DNA of 64,000 nucleotides, taken from NCBI RefSeq assembly GCF_039533965.1, contig NZ_BAAAUN010000001.1:3198950-3262949 (forward strand), read 5' to 3'. Each line of letters starts with the position of its first letter. Position 1 is the stretch's first letter. The stretch is from Microbacterium luteolum (GTDB taxonomy: Bacteria > Actinomycetota > Actinomycetes > Actinomycetales > Microbacteriaceae). Positions 53,127-62,055 of the stretch are shown here, one piece after another. A program made the translations under genes and the position numbers. The notes below the pieces were generated by a model. The model made no database searches, had not been told where the DNA came from, and worked only from the letters and a program-made list of their open reading frames with translations.

Positions 53127-54677
53127 ATGAACAGCACCGCGGAGATCTTCGATCGGGTCGTCCTCGACGTCCGCGGAGTGCTGCGGGCGGATGCCGTTCG
53201 AGTGCTGTCGAATGCCGAGAAGATGGAGCTGCTTCGCGCGGCGGGCGACGTGCAGCGGGTGGTCGATGCGCTGGTCGTGGAGACCGTCGCATCGACCGAT
53301 GCCGATTTCGCGCGGTCGTTCGGGTGCGCGTCGATGAACGAGCTGTTGCAGCGGGCGCTGCGCACGGACGCGGCAGGGGCCGGGCGGGTGGTGCGGGCGG
53401 CGAAGGCCGTGCACCGCGAGACCGAGTTCACGTCGGGAGCGCCGCTTCCGGCGCTGTGGCCGCAGATGCGGGAAGCGCTGCTCGACGGGGTCGTCGGGGT
53501 CGCGGGGCTCTTGGCGGCCACGGTGCCGGTGGAGCAGGCGGGGCGGCGCATCAGTCCCGAAGACCGGTTGCGGGCAGATGCCGAACTCGCGGCGTTCGCA
53601 CGCGGGTTCGCTGCGAGTTCGGATGCGGATGCGGATGCGGAAGCCGATGCCGATGCGGATGCGGATGCGGATGCGGATGCGGATGCGGATGCGGATGCGG
53701 ATGCGGACGATGCGGATGCGGACGATGCGGAAGCGGCGCCGCCGGCGACCCCGGAGGATCTGCGGCTTCTTGCGAAGGTGATCGTGACCTACCTCGACCC
53801 CGACGGCGCCGAACCCGCGGAGGACATCGCCCAGCGCGGACGCGGTGTGCTCCTCGGCCGGGCGAAGAACGGCCTCATCCCGCTCCGCGGCGACCTCCTC
53901 CCCGAAGTGGCAGGGCAGCTGCAACGCATCTGGGACGCCTACCTCAACCCCAAAGTCGACGGCCCACCCCTTCCGGGTGTGAGCTTCCGGCCCACTGACG
54001 ACCTCGACGCCGACACGATCGAGACTCCAGAGGACCCGCACGCCGAGGGGGACACTCCGCCCGGTGGTGACTCCACTGGGATGGTCGACACCCGCACTCG
54101 GGCGCAGAAGCAGCACGATGCTCTCGCCGCCGCGCTCGGGATCGCCGCCCGCCACGACGAGATGCCCCGGCTCGGAGGTGCCGCCCCGACCGTCGTCGTG
54201 TCTGTCACCGCCCAGGACTATGCGACCGGCCGCGGATGGGCGCACATCGACGGGACAGACACCCCCACGACCATGGGCACCGCCCGGCACGCCGCGTGTG
54301 GAGGGAATATCCAACGGGTGCTGTTCGATCCCGAAGGTCGCATCATCGGCATCGGGACCACGGAGCGTATCTTCACCGTCCATCAACGCCGGGCGATCAC
54401 CCTCCGTGACAAGGAATGCCTCATCCCCGGGTGCCATGTTCCGGCATCCTGGTGCGAGATCCACCACGTCACCGAACACGCCCGCGGCGGACCCACTCAT
54501 ACCGACAACGGGGTGACCCTCTGCTGGCACCACCACCGCACGCTCGACACGAGTGGGTGGGAGATCCGCATGCAGAACGGCATCCCGCAGATGCGGGGCC
54601 CGGCGTGGTGGGACCCCGAACAACGCTGGCGCACGCCCCGTCACCTGCTCCAGAGCATCCACAGGCGCGCCGGCTGA
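53127..54677 (+). CDS. DUF222 / HNH endonuclease domain protein (13E12-type)
   Basis: 516 residues. The N-terminal DUF222 region (SFGCASMNELLQRALRTDAA) is interrupted at residues about 165-201 by an Asp-Ala repeat from a hexanucleotide satellite. The HNH domain is at the end: CLIPGCHVPASWCEIHHVTE, HARGGPTHTDNGVTLCWHHH, with the zinc cysteines and HH-N-H residues intact. This family is multicopy in actinobacteria (M. tuberculosis 13E12 repeats) and is often linked with mobility, but its activity is unproven. TTGAAT lies six bases before ATG 53127, a leaderless start. Confidence 0.92.
   Translation: MNSTAEIFDRVVLDVRGVLRADAVRVLSNAEKMELLRAAGDVQRVVDALVVETVASTDADFARSFGCASMNELLQRALRTDAAGAGRVVRAAKAVHRETEFTSGAPLPALWPQMREALLDGVVGVAGLLAATVPVEQAGRRISPEDRLRADAELAAFARGFAASSDADADAEADADADADADADADADADADADDADADDAEAAPPATPEDLRLLAKVIVTYLDPDGAEPAEDIAQRGRGVLLGRAKNGLIPLRGDLLPEVAGQLQRIWDAYLNPKVDGPPLPGVSFRPTDDLDADTIETPEDPHAEGDTPPGGDSTGMVDTRTRAQKQHDALAAALGIAARHDEMPRLGGAAPTVVVSVTAQDYATGRGWAHIDGTDTPTTMGTARHAACGGNIQRVLFDPEGRIIGIGTTERIFTVHQRRAITLRDKECLIPGCHVPASWCEIHHVTEHARGGPTHTDNGVTLCWHHHRTLDTSGWEIRMQNGIPQMRGPAWWDPEQRWRTPRHLLQSIHRRAG
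53620..53729 (+). repeat. GCGGAT hexanucleotide satellite in the HNH gene
   Basis: About 18 imperfect copies of GCGGAT (with GCCGAT, GCGGAC and GCGGAA variants) encode an (Ala-Asp) run. The longest uninterrupted block is about 53656-53705. The unit is two codons, so length changes keep the frame. It makes a negatively charged linker between DUF222 halves. Confidence 0.92.
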
Positions 54678-54844
54678 CCGACTGCGCGTCACCTGTCGAG
54701 GAGGGTGATCCAAGGATGTCCGGGATGCGCGGTGGTCAACGCCGATCGAAGCCAGTGAATCGCGTCAGGATCGAGCCTCGAATCACCCATCGACGGGTGC
54801 AACCCGATGTGGCATAGTGGGCGGGACGCCGACCCAGGGATGAC

Positions 54845-55981
54845 ATGTCGAGACCACTCGCGGGACCGCAGAGCCTGCTTCGCACACTCAACGGCCGCGC
54901 GATCCTCGAGGCTCTGGCGCGCAGCGGTCCGCAGACCCGCGCCGAGCTGATGGCCACCACCGGACTCTCCCGCACGGCCGTGACCCAGGTGCTCCGCATG
55001 CTCGACGGGGCCGGCGCCGTCGCCGCTGCCGGCGTCGACCGCGACACCCGCGGACCCGCGGCCGGACGCGTCGGACTGCACCCGCGTCTCGGTTTCGCCG
55101 CCGCCGTGCACGTCGACCACCACGCCGCCCACGTCGTCCTCGTCGATGCGACCGGAGCCGTGCGGGCCGAGCAGCACGCCGCCTTCCTCAGCGGCGACCG
55201 CGTCGGGCGCATCGTCGAACTCATCGAGAGATGCCGCCGCGCCCTCAAGGGACCCGTGCACCTCGCGGTCGTCGGCGTCCCGGGCATCGTCACCCCCGAA
55301 GGAGGGATCCGCGACGACCTCGGACCCGACGGCGGAGCCTTCCGCAGCGCCCTCTCCGAGACGCTCGGCTGCCCGGTCCGCGTCGAGAACGACGTGAACC
55401 TCGCCGCCCTGGCCGAGCTCACGGCCGGGTCGGGAGGCGAACTCGCCAGCTTCGCGCTGCTCCACCTCGACGACGGCCTCGGCGCCGGCATCGTGCTCGA
55501 CGGAGTCCTGCACCGCGGATTCTCCGGCGTCGCCGGCGAGGTCGCCTACCTCCCGCAGACCCCTCTGCCCATCGGCGCACCGATCGTGAACGACGCCGTC
55601 GTCGGAGATCTCGCGCTGGGCCTCGGGCTCGACGTCGACGCCACGCTCCTCGAACACCTCGAAGCCGCACAAGCCGGCGACGAGGTCGCACAGAAGCTCA
55701 TCGCCGAGATCGGCAGGCGCATCGTGCTCGTCGCCGGCAGCGTCGGACTCGTCCTCGACCCCGAGGCCTTCATCCTCGGCGGCGACGCCGTGCACCCGAT
55801 GCTCGTCGACGCCGTCGCACGCACCGCCGCCGAGTACGCGGCCCAGCTGCCGCTGCGCTTCCTGGTCTCCTCCTTTGGCCCGGAGGCGCCGCTCGTCGGG
55901 GCTGTGGGCGAAGCGGCATCCGCTCTCCGGGTCTCGCTCTTCACCGGCATCCTCACCCCATCCGCCAAGATCAGTCGCTGA
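54845..55981 (+). CDS. ROK family transcriptional regulator
   Basis: 378 residues. An N-terminal winged helix (LARSGPQTRAELMATTGLSR, TAVTQVLRMLDGAG) is joined to a ROK sugar-kinase-like domain (AVVGVPGIVTPEGGIRDDLG, VENDVNLAALAEL, LHLDDGLGAGIVLDGVLHRG). The cysteine zinc cluster (CxCGxxGCxE) usual for ROK proteins is absent after GEVAYLPQ, so sugar phosphorylation is unlikely. It leads an operon with a ChbG-type deacetylase and a GPH transporter and probably represses it in the absence of an amino-sugar oligosaccharide. Confidence 0.9.
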   Translation: MSRPLAGPQSLLRTLNGRAILEALARSGPQTRAELMATTGLSRTAVTQVLRMLDGAGAVAAAGVDRDTRGPAAGRVGLHPRLGFAAAVHVDHHAAHVVLVDATGAVRAEQHAAFLSGDRVGRIVELIERCRRALKGPVHLAVVGVPGIVTPEGGIRDDLGPDGGAFRSALSETLGCPVRVENDVNLAALAELTAGSGGELASFALLHLDDGLGAGIVLDGVLHRGFSGVAGEVAYLPQTPLPIGAPIVNDAVVGDLALGLGLDVDATLLEHLEAAQAGDEVAQKLIAEIGRRIVLVAGSVGLVLDPEAFILGGDAVHPMLVDAVARTAAEYAAQLPLRFLVSSFGPEAPLVGAVGEAASALRVSLFTGILTPSAKISR

Positions 55982-56002
55982 CCGACCCGACAGGACCAGC
56001 CG

Positions 56003-56932
56003 ATGACCGTTCCGTCCGACCTCGCCGATCGACTCGGACTCGCCCCGGGCGCGCGGGCCATCATCCTCAACGCCGACGACTTCGGCATGTGCCATGCCGC
56101 CAACACCGCCATCGTCGACCTGCTCACCGCCGGCAGGATCGACTCGACGACCCTGATGGTGCCGTGCTCCTGGTCGCCGGAGGCGCTCGCGTTCGCGGCA
56201 TCCCGCACCGATCTCGACATCGGCGTGCACCTCGTGCTGACCAGCGAATGGAGCCGCTACCGCTGGCGTCCGCTCACCGGAACATCGACGACCCTCGTCG
56301 ACGCCGACGGATTCTTCCCCGCCGACACCGCAGTCGTCGAGCGGACCGCCGCGGATGCCGACGTCGCCGCGGAGATCGCCGCGCAGCTGCAGGCCGCGCT
56401 CGATGCGGGCGTCGACGTGACACACCTCGACAACCACATGGGCTCGGTCTACGGGCTCCTCACCGGCCGCGACTTCCTCCGTCCCGTGTTCGAGCTCGCC
56501 GCCCGGCACGGTCTCCCCTTCCGCCTTCCGCGCAGCATGGACGGCGTCGGAGCGGATGCCGCGCTGCAGGCGAAGCTCGACGAAGCCGCCGCGGGCGCCG
56601 ATGCCGCGGGGGTCGAGATCGTCGACCGGCTGTGGAGCCACCCGTTCGAGCTCCTCGGCGAGGGCACGGACGGGGAAGAGACGTACGAGCAGGTGCGCGA
56701 AGGCTTCGTCGCGCTGCTGCGCGCCGTGCCGGCCGGGCTCACCGAGATCTACCTGCATCCGATGGTCGACGACGAGGAGCTGCGCGCGGCGGTCGACTAC
56801 GGCGCCGCGAAGCGCGGCTACGAGCAGCGGCTGCTCAGCGATCCGGTGGTGCTGCAGGCGATCGAGGACGAAGCGCTCGTGCGGGTGGGCTGGCGCGACT
56901 TACGCGACCTGCAGCGGAGCCGTATCCGATGA
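56003..56932 (+). CDS. ChbG/YdjC-type carbohydrate deacetylase
   Basis: 309 residues. AIILNADDFGMCHAANTAIV (metal Asp pair) near residue 20, DIGVHLVLTSEWSRYRWRPL (His) and VTHLDNHMGSVYG (His) near residue 140 are the YdjC/ChbG metal site. The family removes acetyl groups from chitooligosaccharides such as diacetylchitobiose. It starts 21 bp after the ROK gene and overlaps the transporter by ATGA. A closely fitting catabolic hydrolase is not in the window. Confidence 0.9.
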   Translation: MTVPSDLADRLGLAPGARAIILNADDFGMCHAANTAIVDLLTAGRIDSTTLMVPCSWSPEALAFAASRTDLDIGVHLVLTSEWSRYRWRPLTGTSTTLVDADGFFPADTAVVERTAADADVAAEIAAQLQAALDAGVDVTHLDNHMGSVYGLLTGRDFLRPVFELAARHGLPFRLPRSMDGVGADAALQAKLDEAAAGADAAGVEIVDRLWSHPFELLGEGTDGEETYEQVREGFVALLRAVPAGLTEIYLHPMVDDEELRAAVDYGAAKRGYEQRLLSDPVVLQAIEDEALVRVGWRDLRDLQRSRIR

Positions 56933-58266
56933 CGTCGCTGGGCGGACGGCTGCGCGAACGGCGGCTCGACGCCGCACCCACGCGAGCGCAGTCGATCGCC
57001 TTCGGGGCCTCCGGGTTCCCCACCCAGCTTATGGCGCAGACGTTCTCGGCGTTCGTCGTCTACTTCTACGTCTCGCATCTCGCGGTACCGGCAGGCGCGG
57101 TCGCCGTGGCGATGATCGCCCACGGCATCCTCAACGCGGTGCTGAACCCGGTCGTCGGAACGCTCTCCGACCGGCTGCGCACCCCGTGGGGTCGGCGCGT
57201 CCCGTGGATCGGTCTCGGCATCGTGCCCCTCGTCGTGGCCTTCGCCCTGGTGTGGATGCCGCCCGACCTCCCCGTCGCGGGGCTCATCGTCTGGTTCCTC
57301 GTCGTCGTCGCGGTCTACGACATCGCGTTCGTGGTGGTGGTGCTCAACATCTCCGCCCTGTTCCCCGAGATCTTCCGCACGACAGAGGAACGGTCCAGGG
57401 GGAACGTTCCGCGGCAGATCTTCGCGATCCTCGGCATGGTGCTCGGAACCGCCGGCGCCCCCGCCCTGTACGACGCGATCGGATGGCCGGGCATGGCCAT
57501 CGTGCTCGGCGGCGTCTGCCTGGTGCTGCTCGTCTGGTCGTTCCTCGGCGGCATGATCGAGCGGCGCGCGCCCGACGTCGGCGAGGCTAGGGTCGCCGCC
57601 CCGATGCGCTGGCGCGACCAGCTGACCTACACGTTCCGCAACCGCGCGTTCGTCCCGTACGTCCTCGGGTCGCTGTTCGTGCAGACCGCGATCGCCGTGA
57701 TCCTCGCCGCCATCCCCTTCTACGTGCGGTACTCGCTGGGCGCGGACGAGGGCGAGAGCAGCATCCTGCTCGGTGCGATCTTCGTCACCGCGATCCCCTC
57801 GATCCTGCTGTGGAGCGCGGTCGTGCGGCGCACCAGCCCGCGCACGGCCCTGCTGTGGAGCGTGGCCGTGTTCGGAATCGCCGTGCTCGGCTACGTCGCC
57901 CCGTCGAACGTGCTCGGCGCGGCCCTCGTCGGCGTGGCCGTCGGCGTCGGAGTCGGCGGGCTGCTGCAGCTGCTCGAGGTGATGCTCGCGCAGATCATCG
58001 ATGCGGATGCCGTGCGCACCGGCCACCGCCGCGAAGGCGCCTACTTCGGGGTGAACGGCTTCGTGGTGCGCGGGGCGGTCGTGCTGCAGGCGGTGGTCGC
58101 GGCCTGGGTGCTGACGGCATCCGGATTCGACGCGGGTCTCGAGGATGCGCAACCGGAGTCCGTCGACGGCGGCATCCGGCTGATGCTCGCGGTGATCCCG
58201 CTCGGGTTCACCGCACTCGCCTGGCTCTGCTTCTGGCTCTACCCCATCCGTTCGCGCGACGTCTGA
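56929..58266 (+). CDS. MFS/GPH family sugar transporter
   Basis: 445 residues with about 12 hydrophobic segments. VVGTLSDRLRTPWGRRVPWI after helix 2 is the GPH signature, and FPEIFRTTEERSRGNVPRQI in the central loop is also typical. It would take up an oligosaccharide with a cation. The operon with the ROK regulator and ChbG deacetylase suggests an N-acetylated glycan. It starts ATG 56929, overlapping the deacetylase stop. Confidence 0.92.
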   Translation: MTSLGGRLRERRLDAAPTRAQSIAFGASGFPTQLMAQTFSAFVVYFYVSHLAVPAGAVAVAMIAHGILNAVLNPVVGTLSDRLRTPWGRRVPWIGLGIVPLVVAFALVWMPPDLPVAGLIVWFLVVVAVYDIAFVVVVLNISALFPEIFRTTEERSRGNVPRQIFAILGMVLGTAGAPALYDAIGWPGMAIVLGGVCLVLLVWSFLGGMIERRAPDVGEARVAAPMRWRDQLTYTFRNRAFVPYVLGSLFVQTAIAVILAAIPFYVRYSLGADEGESSILLGAIFVTAIPSILLWSAVVRRTSPRTALLWSVAVFGIAVLGYVAPSNVLGAALVGVAVGVGVGGLLQLLEVMLAQIIDADAVRTGHRREGAYFGVNGFVVRGAVVLQAVVAAWVLTASGFDAGLEDAQPESVDGGIRLMLAVIPLGFTALAWLCFWLYPIRSRDV

Positions 58267-58291
58267 GCGGTCTGCCCGAGCGACGTTTCGT

Positions 58292-58488
58292 CTCGCTTCG
58301 CTCGCTCAACGCCCGGCAAGGCGCAGTCGGCGAGCGAAGCGAGCCGCTGCCCCCATGTACCTCCACAACAGGGGAGCTCGCGCAGTCACGCAAGCTGCGG
58401 GTGCGGGGATCGCGCCGAAGCGAGCATCGGGGAGGGGACCCGCTTGCGGGGAGGGGCGCCCCGCTCTGCGAGCGGCGGCGCGATCCCC
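58292..58488. repeat. Two inverted repeats in the gap between the GPH and galE genes
   Basis: The 259-bp gap holds two hairpin-forming repeats. CTCGCTTCGCTCGC (58292-58305) pairs with 58330-58343 (14 of 14, loop 24). GGGGATCGCGCCG (58405-58417) pairs with CGGCGCGATCCCC (58476-58488), 13 of 13, enclosing smaller GGGGCGCCCC-type stems. The genes are convergent, so termination is likely; the first repeat may be a dispersed element. Confidence 0.7.
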
Positions 58489-58525
58489 TCACCCGCCCCG
58501 AGAAACCTAAGAAACCGACAACGGA

Positions 58526-59503
58526 CTAAGAAGCCGAACGCCGAGCGTCCCAGCCCGTCCGCACCATCTCGTCCACCGAGTACCGCATCTTCCAGTCGAG
58601 GTCGCGCGCTGCGAGCTCTCCGGTGGCGACGATGCGGTCGGGGTCGCCGGGGCGACGCGGCCCGATCTCGGGGGTGAAGTCGATGCCGGTCACGCGGGCC
58701 ACGGCATCCATGATCTGCTTCACGCTGAGGCCGTCGCCGGAGCCGAGGTTGTAGGCGGCTTCGATGGGCTCACCACCGGCCAGGCGCTTCGCCGCCTCGA
58801 CGTGCGCGGCCGCGATGTCGCCGACGTGCACGTAGTCGCGCACGTTGGTGCCGTCTTCCGTGGCGTAGTCGTCGCCGAAGATCTTCGGGGTCTTCCCTGC
58901 GATCAGTGCTTCGAAGACGATCGGGAAGAGGTTGTGCGGGCTGACGTCGTAGACCGTCGGGTCGGCGGATCCGACGACATTGAAGTAGCGCAGCGACGTG
59001 TGGCGCAGCGGGTGCGCGGAATCGGCGGTCGCGATCGCCTGGTCGCGCAGCAGCCATTCGCCGATGAGCTTGGACTCCCCGTAGGGGCTGGCCGGCTTCT
59101 TCGCGGTGTCCTCTTCGACGAGGGCGACGTCAGGCGTGCCGAACACGGCGGCCGACGAGGAGAAGACGATGTTGGCGACGCCCGCGGCCTCCATGGCCTC
59201 GAGGATGATGCGCGTGCCCTCGACGTTCTGTGCGTACGTGTGCAGCGGGCGCTGCACCGAGACGCCGGCGTACTTGAAACCGGCGACGTGGATCACGCCG
59301 TCCGCATCATGATCGCGCAGCGCCTTCTCGACGAGGTCGCGATCGAGGATGCTGCCCTGCACGAAGGGCACGCCCTCCGGAACGAATGACGGGACTCCGC
59401 TGGACAGGTCGTCGAGGACGACGGGGGTCAGGCCGGCATCCGCGAGAGCGCGGACGACGTGGGATCCGATGTAGCCGGCGCCGCCGGTGACGATCCAGGA
59501 CAT
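58526..59503 (-). CDS. galE: UDP-glucose 4-epimerase
   Basis: 325 residues of the extended SDR family. The NAD motif VTGGAGYIGSHVVRALADAG is at the N-terminus. S-x24-YxxxK is seen as FSSSAAVFG and then SPYGESKLIGE. The C-terminal PGDPDRIVATGELAARDLDW segment is typical of GalE. It interconverts UDP-galactose and UDP-glucose. Start ATG 59503; the longer frame to 59665 lies over galK. It is last in the galT-galK-galE operon after a 49-bp gap. Confidence 0.95.
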   Translation of the reverse strand: MSWIVTGGAGYIGSHVVRALADAGLTPVVLDDLSSGVPSFVPEGVPFVQGSILDRDLVEKALRDHDADGVIHVAGFKYAGVSVQRPLHTYAQNVEGTRIILEAMEAAGVANIVFSSSAAVFGTPDVALVEEDTAKKPASPYGESKLIGEWLLRDQAIATADSAHPLRHTSLRYFNVVGSADPTVYDVSPHNLFPIVFEALIAGKTPKIFGDDYATEDGTNVRDYVHVGDIAAAHVEAAKRLAGGEPIEAAYNLGSGDGLSVKQIMDAVARVTGIDFTPEIGPRRPGDPDRIVATGELAARDLDWKMRYSVDEMVRTGWDARRSAS

Positions 59504-59552
59504 GGCGTTCCTCTCCTGCCGCAGACTCATCGCGGCTCGATCACTCATTCTG

Positions 59553-60776
59553 TCAGGCGTCGCGGTGCGCGCCGGCGGACGGCGTGACCGTGAAGAGCAC
59601 CGGGGCGGTGAAACCGGATGCCGCGAACGCCGCGGTGACGGCCTCCGATACGCCCGCCACGGCATCCCGTTCGATCAGGGCGATCGCCGCCCCGCCGAAT
59701 CCTCCGCCGGTCATGCGCGCGCCGAGCGCGCCGGCCGCCAGCGCCGCGTCGACCGCCGTGTCCAGCTCCGGGACGGAGATCTCGAAGTCGTCGCGCATCG
59801 AGACGTGCGAGGCGACGAGCAGGTCGCCGATCGCGCGCGCGCCCTCTTCGCGGAGCACCCGTACGGTGTCGAGCACGCGCTGGTTCTCGGTGACGATGTG
59901 CCGCACGCGACGGAAGGTCACGTCGTCCAGCAGCTCCGCGGCACGGGGGAGGTCGTCGACCGACACGTCCCGGAGTGCCGGGACGCCCATGATCTCGGCG
60001 CCGAGCTCGCACGACGCGCGGCGCTCCCGGTAACCGCCTGTGGAGTGCGCGTGCTCGACGCGCGTGTCCATCACGAGGATCGCGAGCCCGGCTTCGGCGA
60101 CACCGAGCGGCACGAGCTGCGCCTCCAGCGAGCGGCAGTCGAGGAAGATCGCGGCATCCGGCTCACCGAGCATCGAGGCCATCTGGTCCATGATCCCCGT
60201 CGGGGCGCCGACCGCCTCGTTCTCGGCGCGACGGCCGACGCGGGCGAGGGCGGTGCGGTCGAGCCCGGCCGCCCAGAGGTCGTTGAGGGCGGATGCCGTG
60301 GCACCCTCGATCGCGGCGGAGGACGAGAGCCCCGCGCCGACCGGCACGTCCGAGGCGATCGCGATGTCCATCCCGCGGAACGGATGGTCGGCGCCGTCCG
60401 TCGCGAGCGCCTGGCGGAGCGCCCACGCGACGCCGAGCGGGTAGGCGGCCCACTCCGGCACGGCGGGCTTCGCGCCGGAGGCAGTGGGGAACAGTCCGTC
60501 GAGGTCGTCGAGCGCGACCTCGACCGGCTCCGCCGCGAAGGTCGACGCGACCCGGATGCGGCCGCGGTCGTCATCGCGGAGGCCGACCGCGGCGACCGTA
60601 CGGTGCGGGATCGCGAACGGGAGGACGAAGCCGTCGTTGTAGTCGGTGTGTTCGCCGATGAGGTTCACCCGTCCCGGCGCCGACCAGAGCCCGTCGGGCT
60701 CGCGGCCGGTCAGCTCGACGAACAGGGTGCGTGCGGCATCCTGCGTCTCGGTCTCGTGCGTCTCGGAAAGAGTCAT
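59553..60776 (-). CDS. galK: Galactokinase
   Basis: 407 residues of the GHMP kinase family. GRVNLIGEHTDYNDGFVLP is the galactokinase signature near residue 34, VPVGAGLSSSAAIEGA is the ATP-binding motif near residue 125, and ARMTGGGFGGAAIALIERDA is motif 3 near residue 350. It phosphorylates galactose at C1. Its ATG overlaps the galT stop by four bases. Confidence 0.97.
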   Translation of the reverse strand: MTLSETHETETQDAARTLFVELTGREPDGLWSAPGRVNLIGEHTDYNDGFVLPFAIPHRTVAAVGLRDDDRGRIRVASTFAAEPVEVALDDLDGLFPTASGAKPAVPEWAAYPLGVAWALRQALATDGADHPFRGMDIAIASDVPVGAGLSSSAAIEGATASALNDLWAAGLDRTALARVGRRAENEAVGAPTGIMDQMASMLGEPDAAIFLDCRSLEAQLVPLGVAEAGLAILVMDTRVEHAHSTGGYRERRASCELGAEIMGVPALRDVSVDDLPRAAELLDDVTFRRVRHIVTENQRVLDTVRVLREEGARAIGDLLVASHVSMRDDFEISVPELDTAVDAALAAGALGARMTGGGFGGAAIALIERDAVAGVSEAVTAAFAASGFTAPVLFTVTPSAGAHRDA

Positions 60777-61990
60777 GCGGACACCTCGCCATCCGTCGAC
60801 GGGCTCAGGGACTCTTCGGTCGCTGCGCGTTCGATCGCCTCGCGGATGCGGGCGGCCCCCTGTTCAGGGGTGACCTCGGCGGCCCAGGCCCACATCGCGG
60901 CCTCGGACCCGGCGAGGAACTTCAGCTTGTCGGCGGCGCGGCGCGGGCTGGTGAGCTGCAGGTGCAGGCGCACGCTCTCTCGTCCGACGTTCACCGGCGC
61001 CTGGTGCCACGCGGCGATGTACGGCGTCGGGGAGTCGTAGAGCGCATCGACACCGGACAGCAGGCGCAGGTACAGCGGGGCGAGCTCGTCGCGCTCGGCA
61101 TCCGTCGTCTCGGCGAAATCGGGCACGTGACGGTGCGGCATCAGGTGCACCTCCAGGGGCCAGCGCGCGGCGAACGGCACGAACGCCGTCCAGTGCTCCC
61201 CGCGGAAGACCACGCGCTCGGACGCCTGCTCGAATTCGAGGATGTGCTGGAACAGGTCGGGTGCGGTGCGGTCGATCGAATCCAGCAGGCGCGTGGTGCG
61301 CGGCGTCACGTAGGGGTAGGCGTAGATCTGGCCGTGCGGATGCGGGAGCGTCACGCCGATCGCCTCGCCCCGGTTCTCGAACGGGAAGATCTGCTCGATG
61401 CCGGGGAGCTTCGAGAGGGCGGCGGTGCGATCCGCCCAGGCCTCGATCACGGTGCGGGCGCGCGTCACGGACTGCGTGCCGAAGGACCCGGAGTGCTCGG
61501 GGCTGAAGCAGACGACCTCGCAGCGACCGACCGAGGTGCGGGTGCGGCCGAGGCCGAGGGCTTCGAGGTCGTCGAGGCCGCGCGGAGGGTTGGCGGCGGC
61601 GGGAGCCGTGCCGAGTGCCTCGGCCAGCGCGGGGCCGAACGCGGGGGAGCGGTTCTCGAACACGGCGACGTCGTAGAGGGACGGCACCTCGGACGGGTTG
61701 TCGGGCGTCTGCGGCGCGAGCGGGTCGGCCGAGGCGCTCGGCATCATGACCCGGTTCTGGCGGTTCGCGGCGACCGTGATCCAGTCGCCCGTGAGCACGT
61801 CGAGGCGCATCGTCGCGGTCTCGGGGCGAGGGTCGAGCGTGCGTGCGTCGACGGCGCGCTCGGCTCCGAGCGTCGTCTCCGGGTCGTCGTAGTAGATCAG
61901 GTCGCGGCCGTCGGCCAGGGTCGTGGCGCGCTTGACGACGCCGGCGCCGAGGGTCTCTGTGCGCAACTCCGCAAGATTATCCGTGTTCAC
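60773..61990 (-). CDS. galT: Galactose-1-phosphate uridylyltransferase
   Basis: 405 residues from GTG 61990. NRQNRVMMPSASADPLAPQT near residue 75, CEVVCFSPEHSGSF, and the active-site LPHPHGQIYAYPYV (nucleophilic His) around residue 210 define GalT. It transfers UMP from UDP-glucose to galactose-1-phosphate. TACCAT lies six bases before the GTG and TTGACG 18 bp further up, so the operon message is probably leaderless. The last residues (SLSPSTDGEV) overlap a decayed CTGAGCCTGTCGAAG-family unit. Confidence 0.95.
   Translation of the reverse strand: MNTDNLAELRTETLGAGVVKRATTLADGRDLIYYDDPETTLGAERAVDARTLDPRPETATMRLDVLTGDWITVAANRQNRVMMPSASADPLAPQTPDNPSEVPSLYDVAVFENRSPAFGPALAEALGTAPAAANPPRGLDDLEALGLGRTRTSVGRCEVVCFSPEHSGSFGTQSVTRARTVIEAWADRTAALSKLPGIEQIFPFENRGEAIGVTLPHPHGQIYAYPYVTPRTTRLLDSIDRTAPDLFQHILEFEQASERVVFRGEHWTAFVPFAARWPLEVHLMPHRHVPDFAETTDAERDELAPLYLRLLSGVDALYDSPTPYIAAWHQAPVNVGRESVRLHLQLTSPRRAADKLKFLAGSEAAMWAWAAEVTPEQGAARIREAIERAATEESLSPSTDGEVSA
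60793..60813. repeat. Decayed CTGAGCCTGTCGAAG-family unit at the end of galT
   Basis: CCGTCGACGGGCTCAGGGAC resembles the CCCTTCGACGGGCTCAGGGA unit of putA with only a few changes. It encodes the last residues of GalT on the minus strand. A chance match is possible because it is short. Confidence 0.5.
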
Positions 61991-62028
61991 GTAAACATGG
62001 TACGCACATCTCTGTGGTAACGTCAACA
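61984..62028. promoter_or_regulatory. Paired LacI-type operators and the gal promoter
   Basis: TGTTCACGTAAACA (61984-61997) and TGGTAACGTCAACA (62015-62028) share the pattern TGnTnACGTnAACA with a central CG, as in LacI-family sites, 31 bp centre to centre (three helical turns). The gal promoter (minus strand) TTGACG-18-TACCAT spans 62026-61997, so the two sites cover the -35 and the start codon of galT. The regulator gene starts at 62056. Confidence 0.85.
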
Positions 62029-62055
62029 TTCCTGAGTTATGCACGGAGGATGCCG

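Noticed and set aside
53620..53729. CRISPR-like array
   Set aside because: The hexamers are contiguous without spacers and lie inside a coding sequence.
53127..54677. Intact mobile element or homing intein around the HNH gene
   Set aside because: No flanking repeats, integrase or split host gene; the DUF222/HNH family is often a stand-alone chromosomal gene.
54689..56758. Minus-strand 689-codon frame opposite the ROK and ChbG genes
   Set aside because: Antisense shadow; no recognisable motif and no promoter or ribosome site.
59487..61040. Plus-strand 517-codon frame opposite galK and galT
   Set aside because: Fully covered by the conserved gal genes on the other strand.
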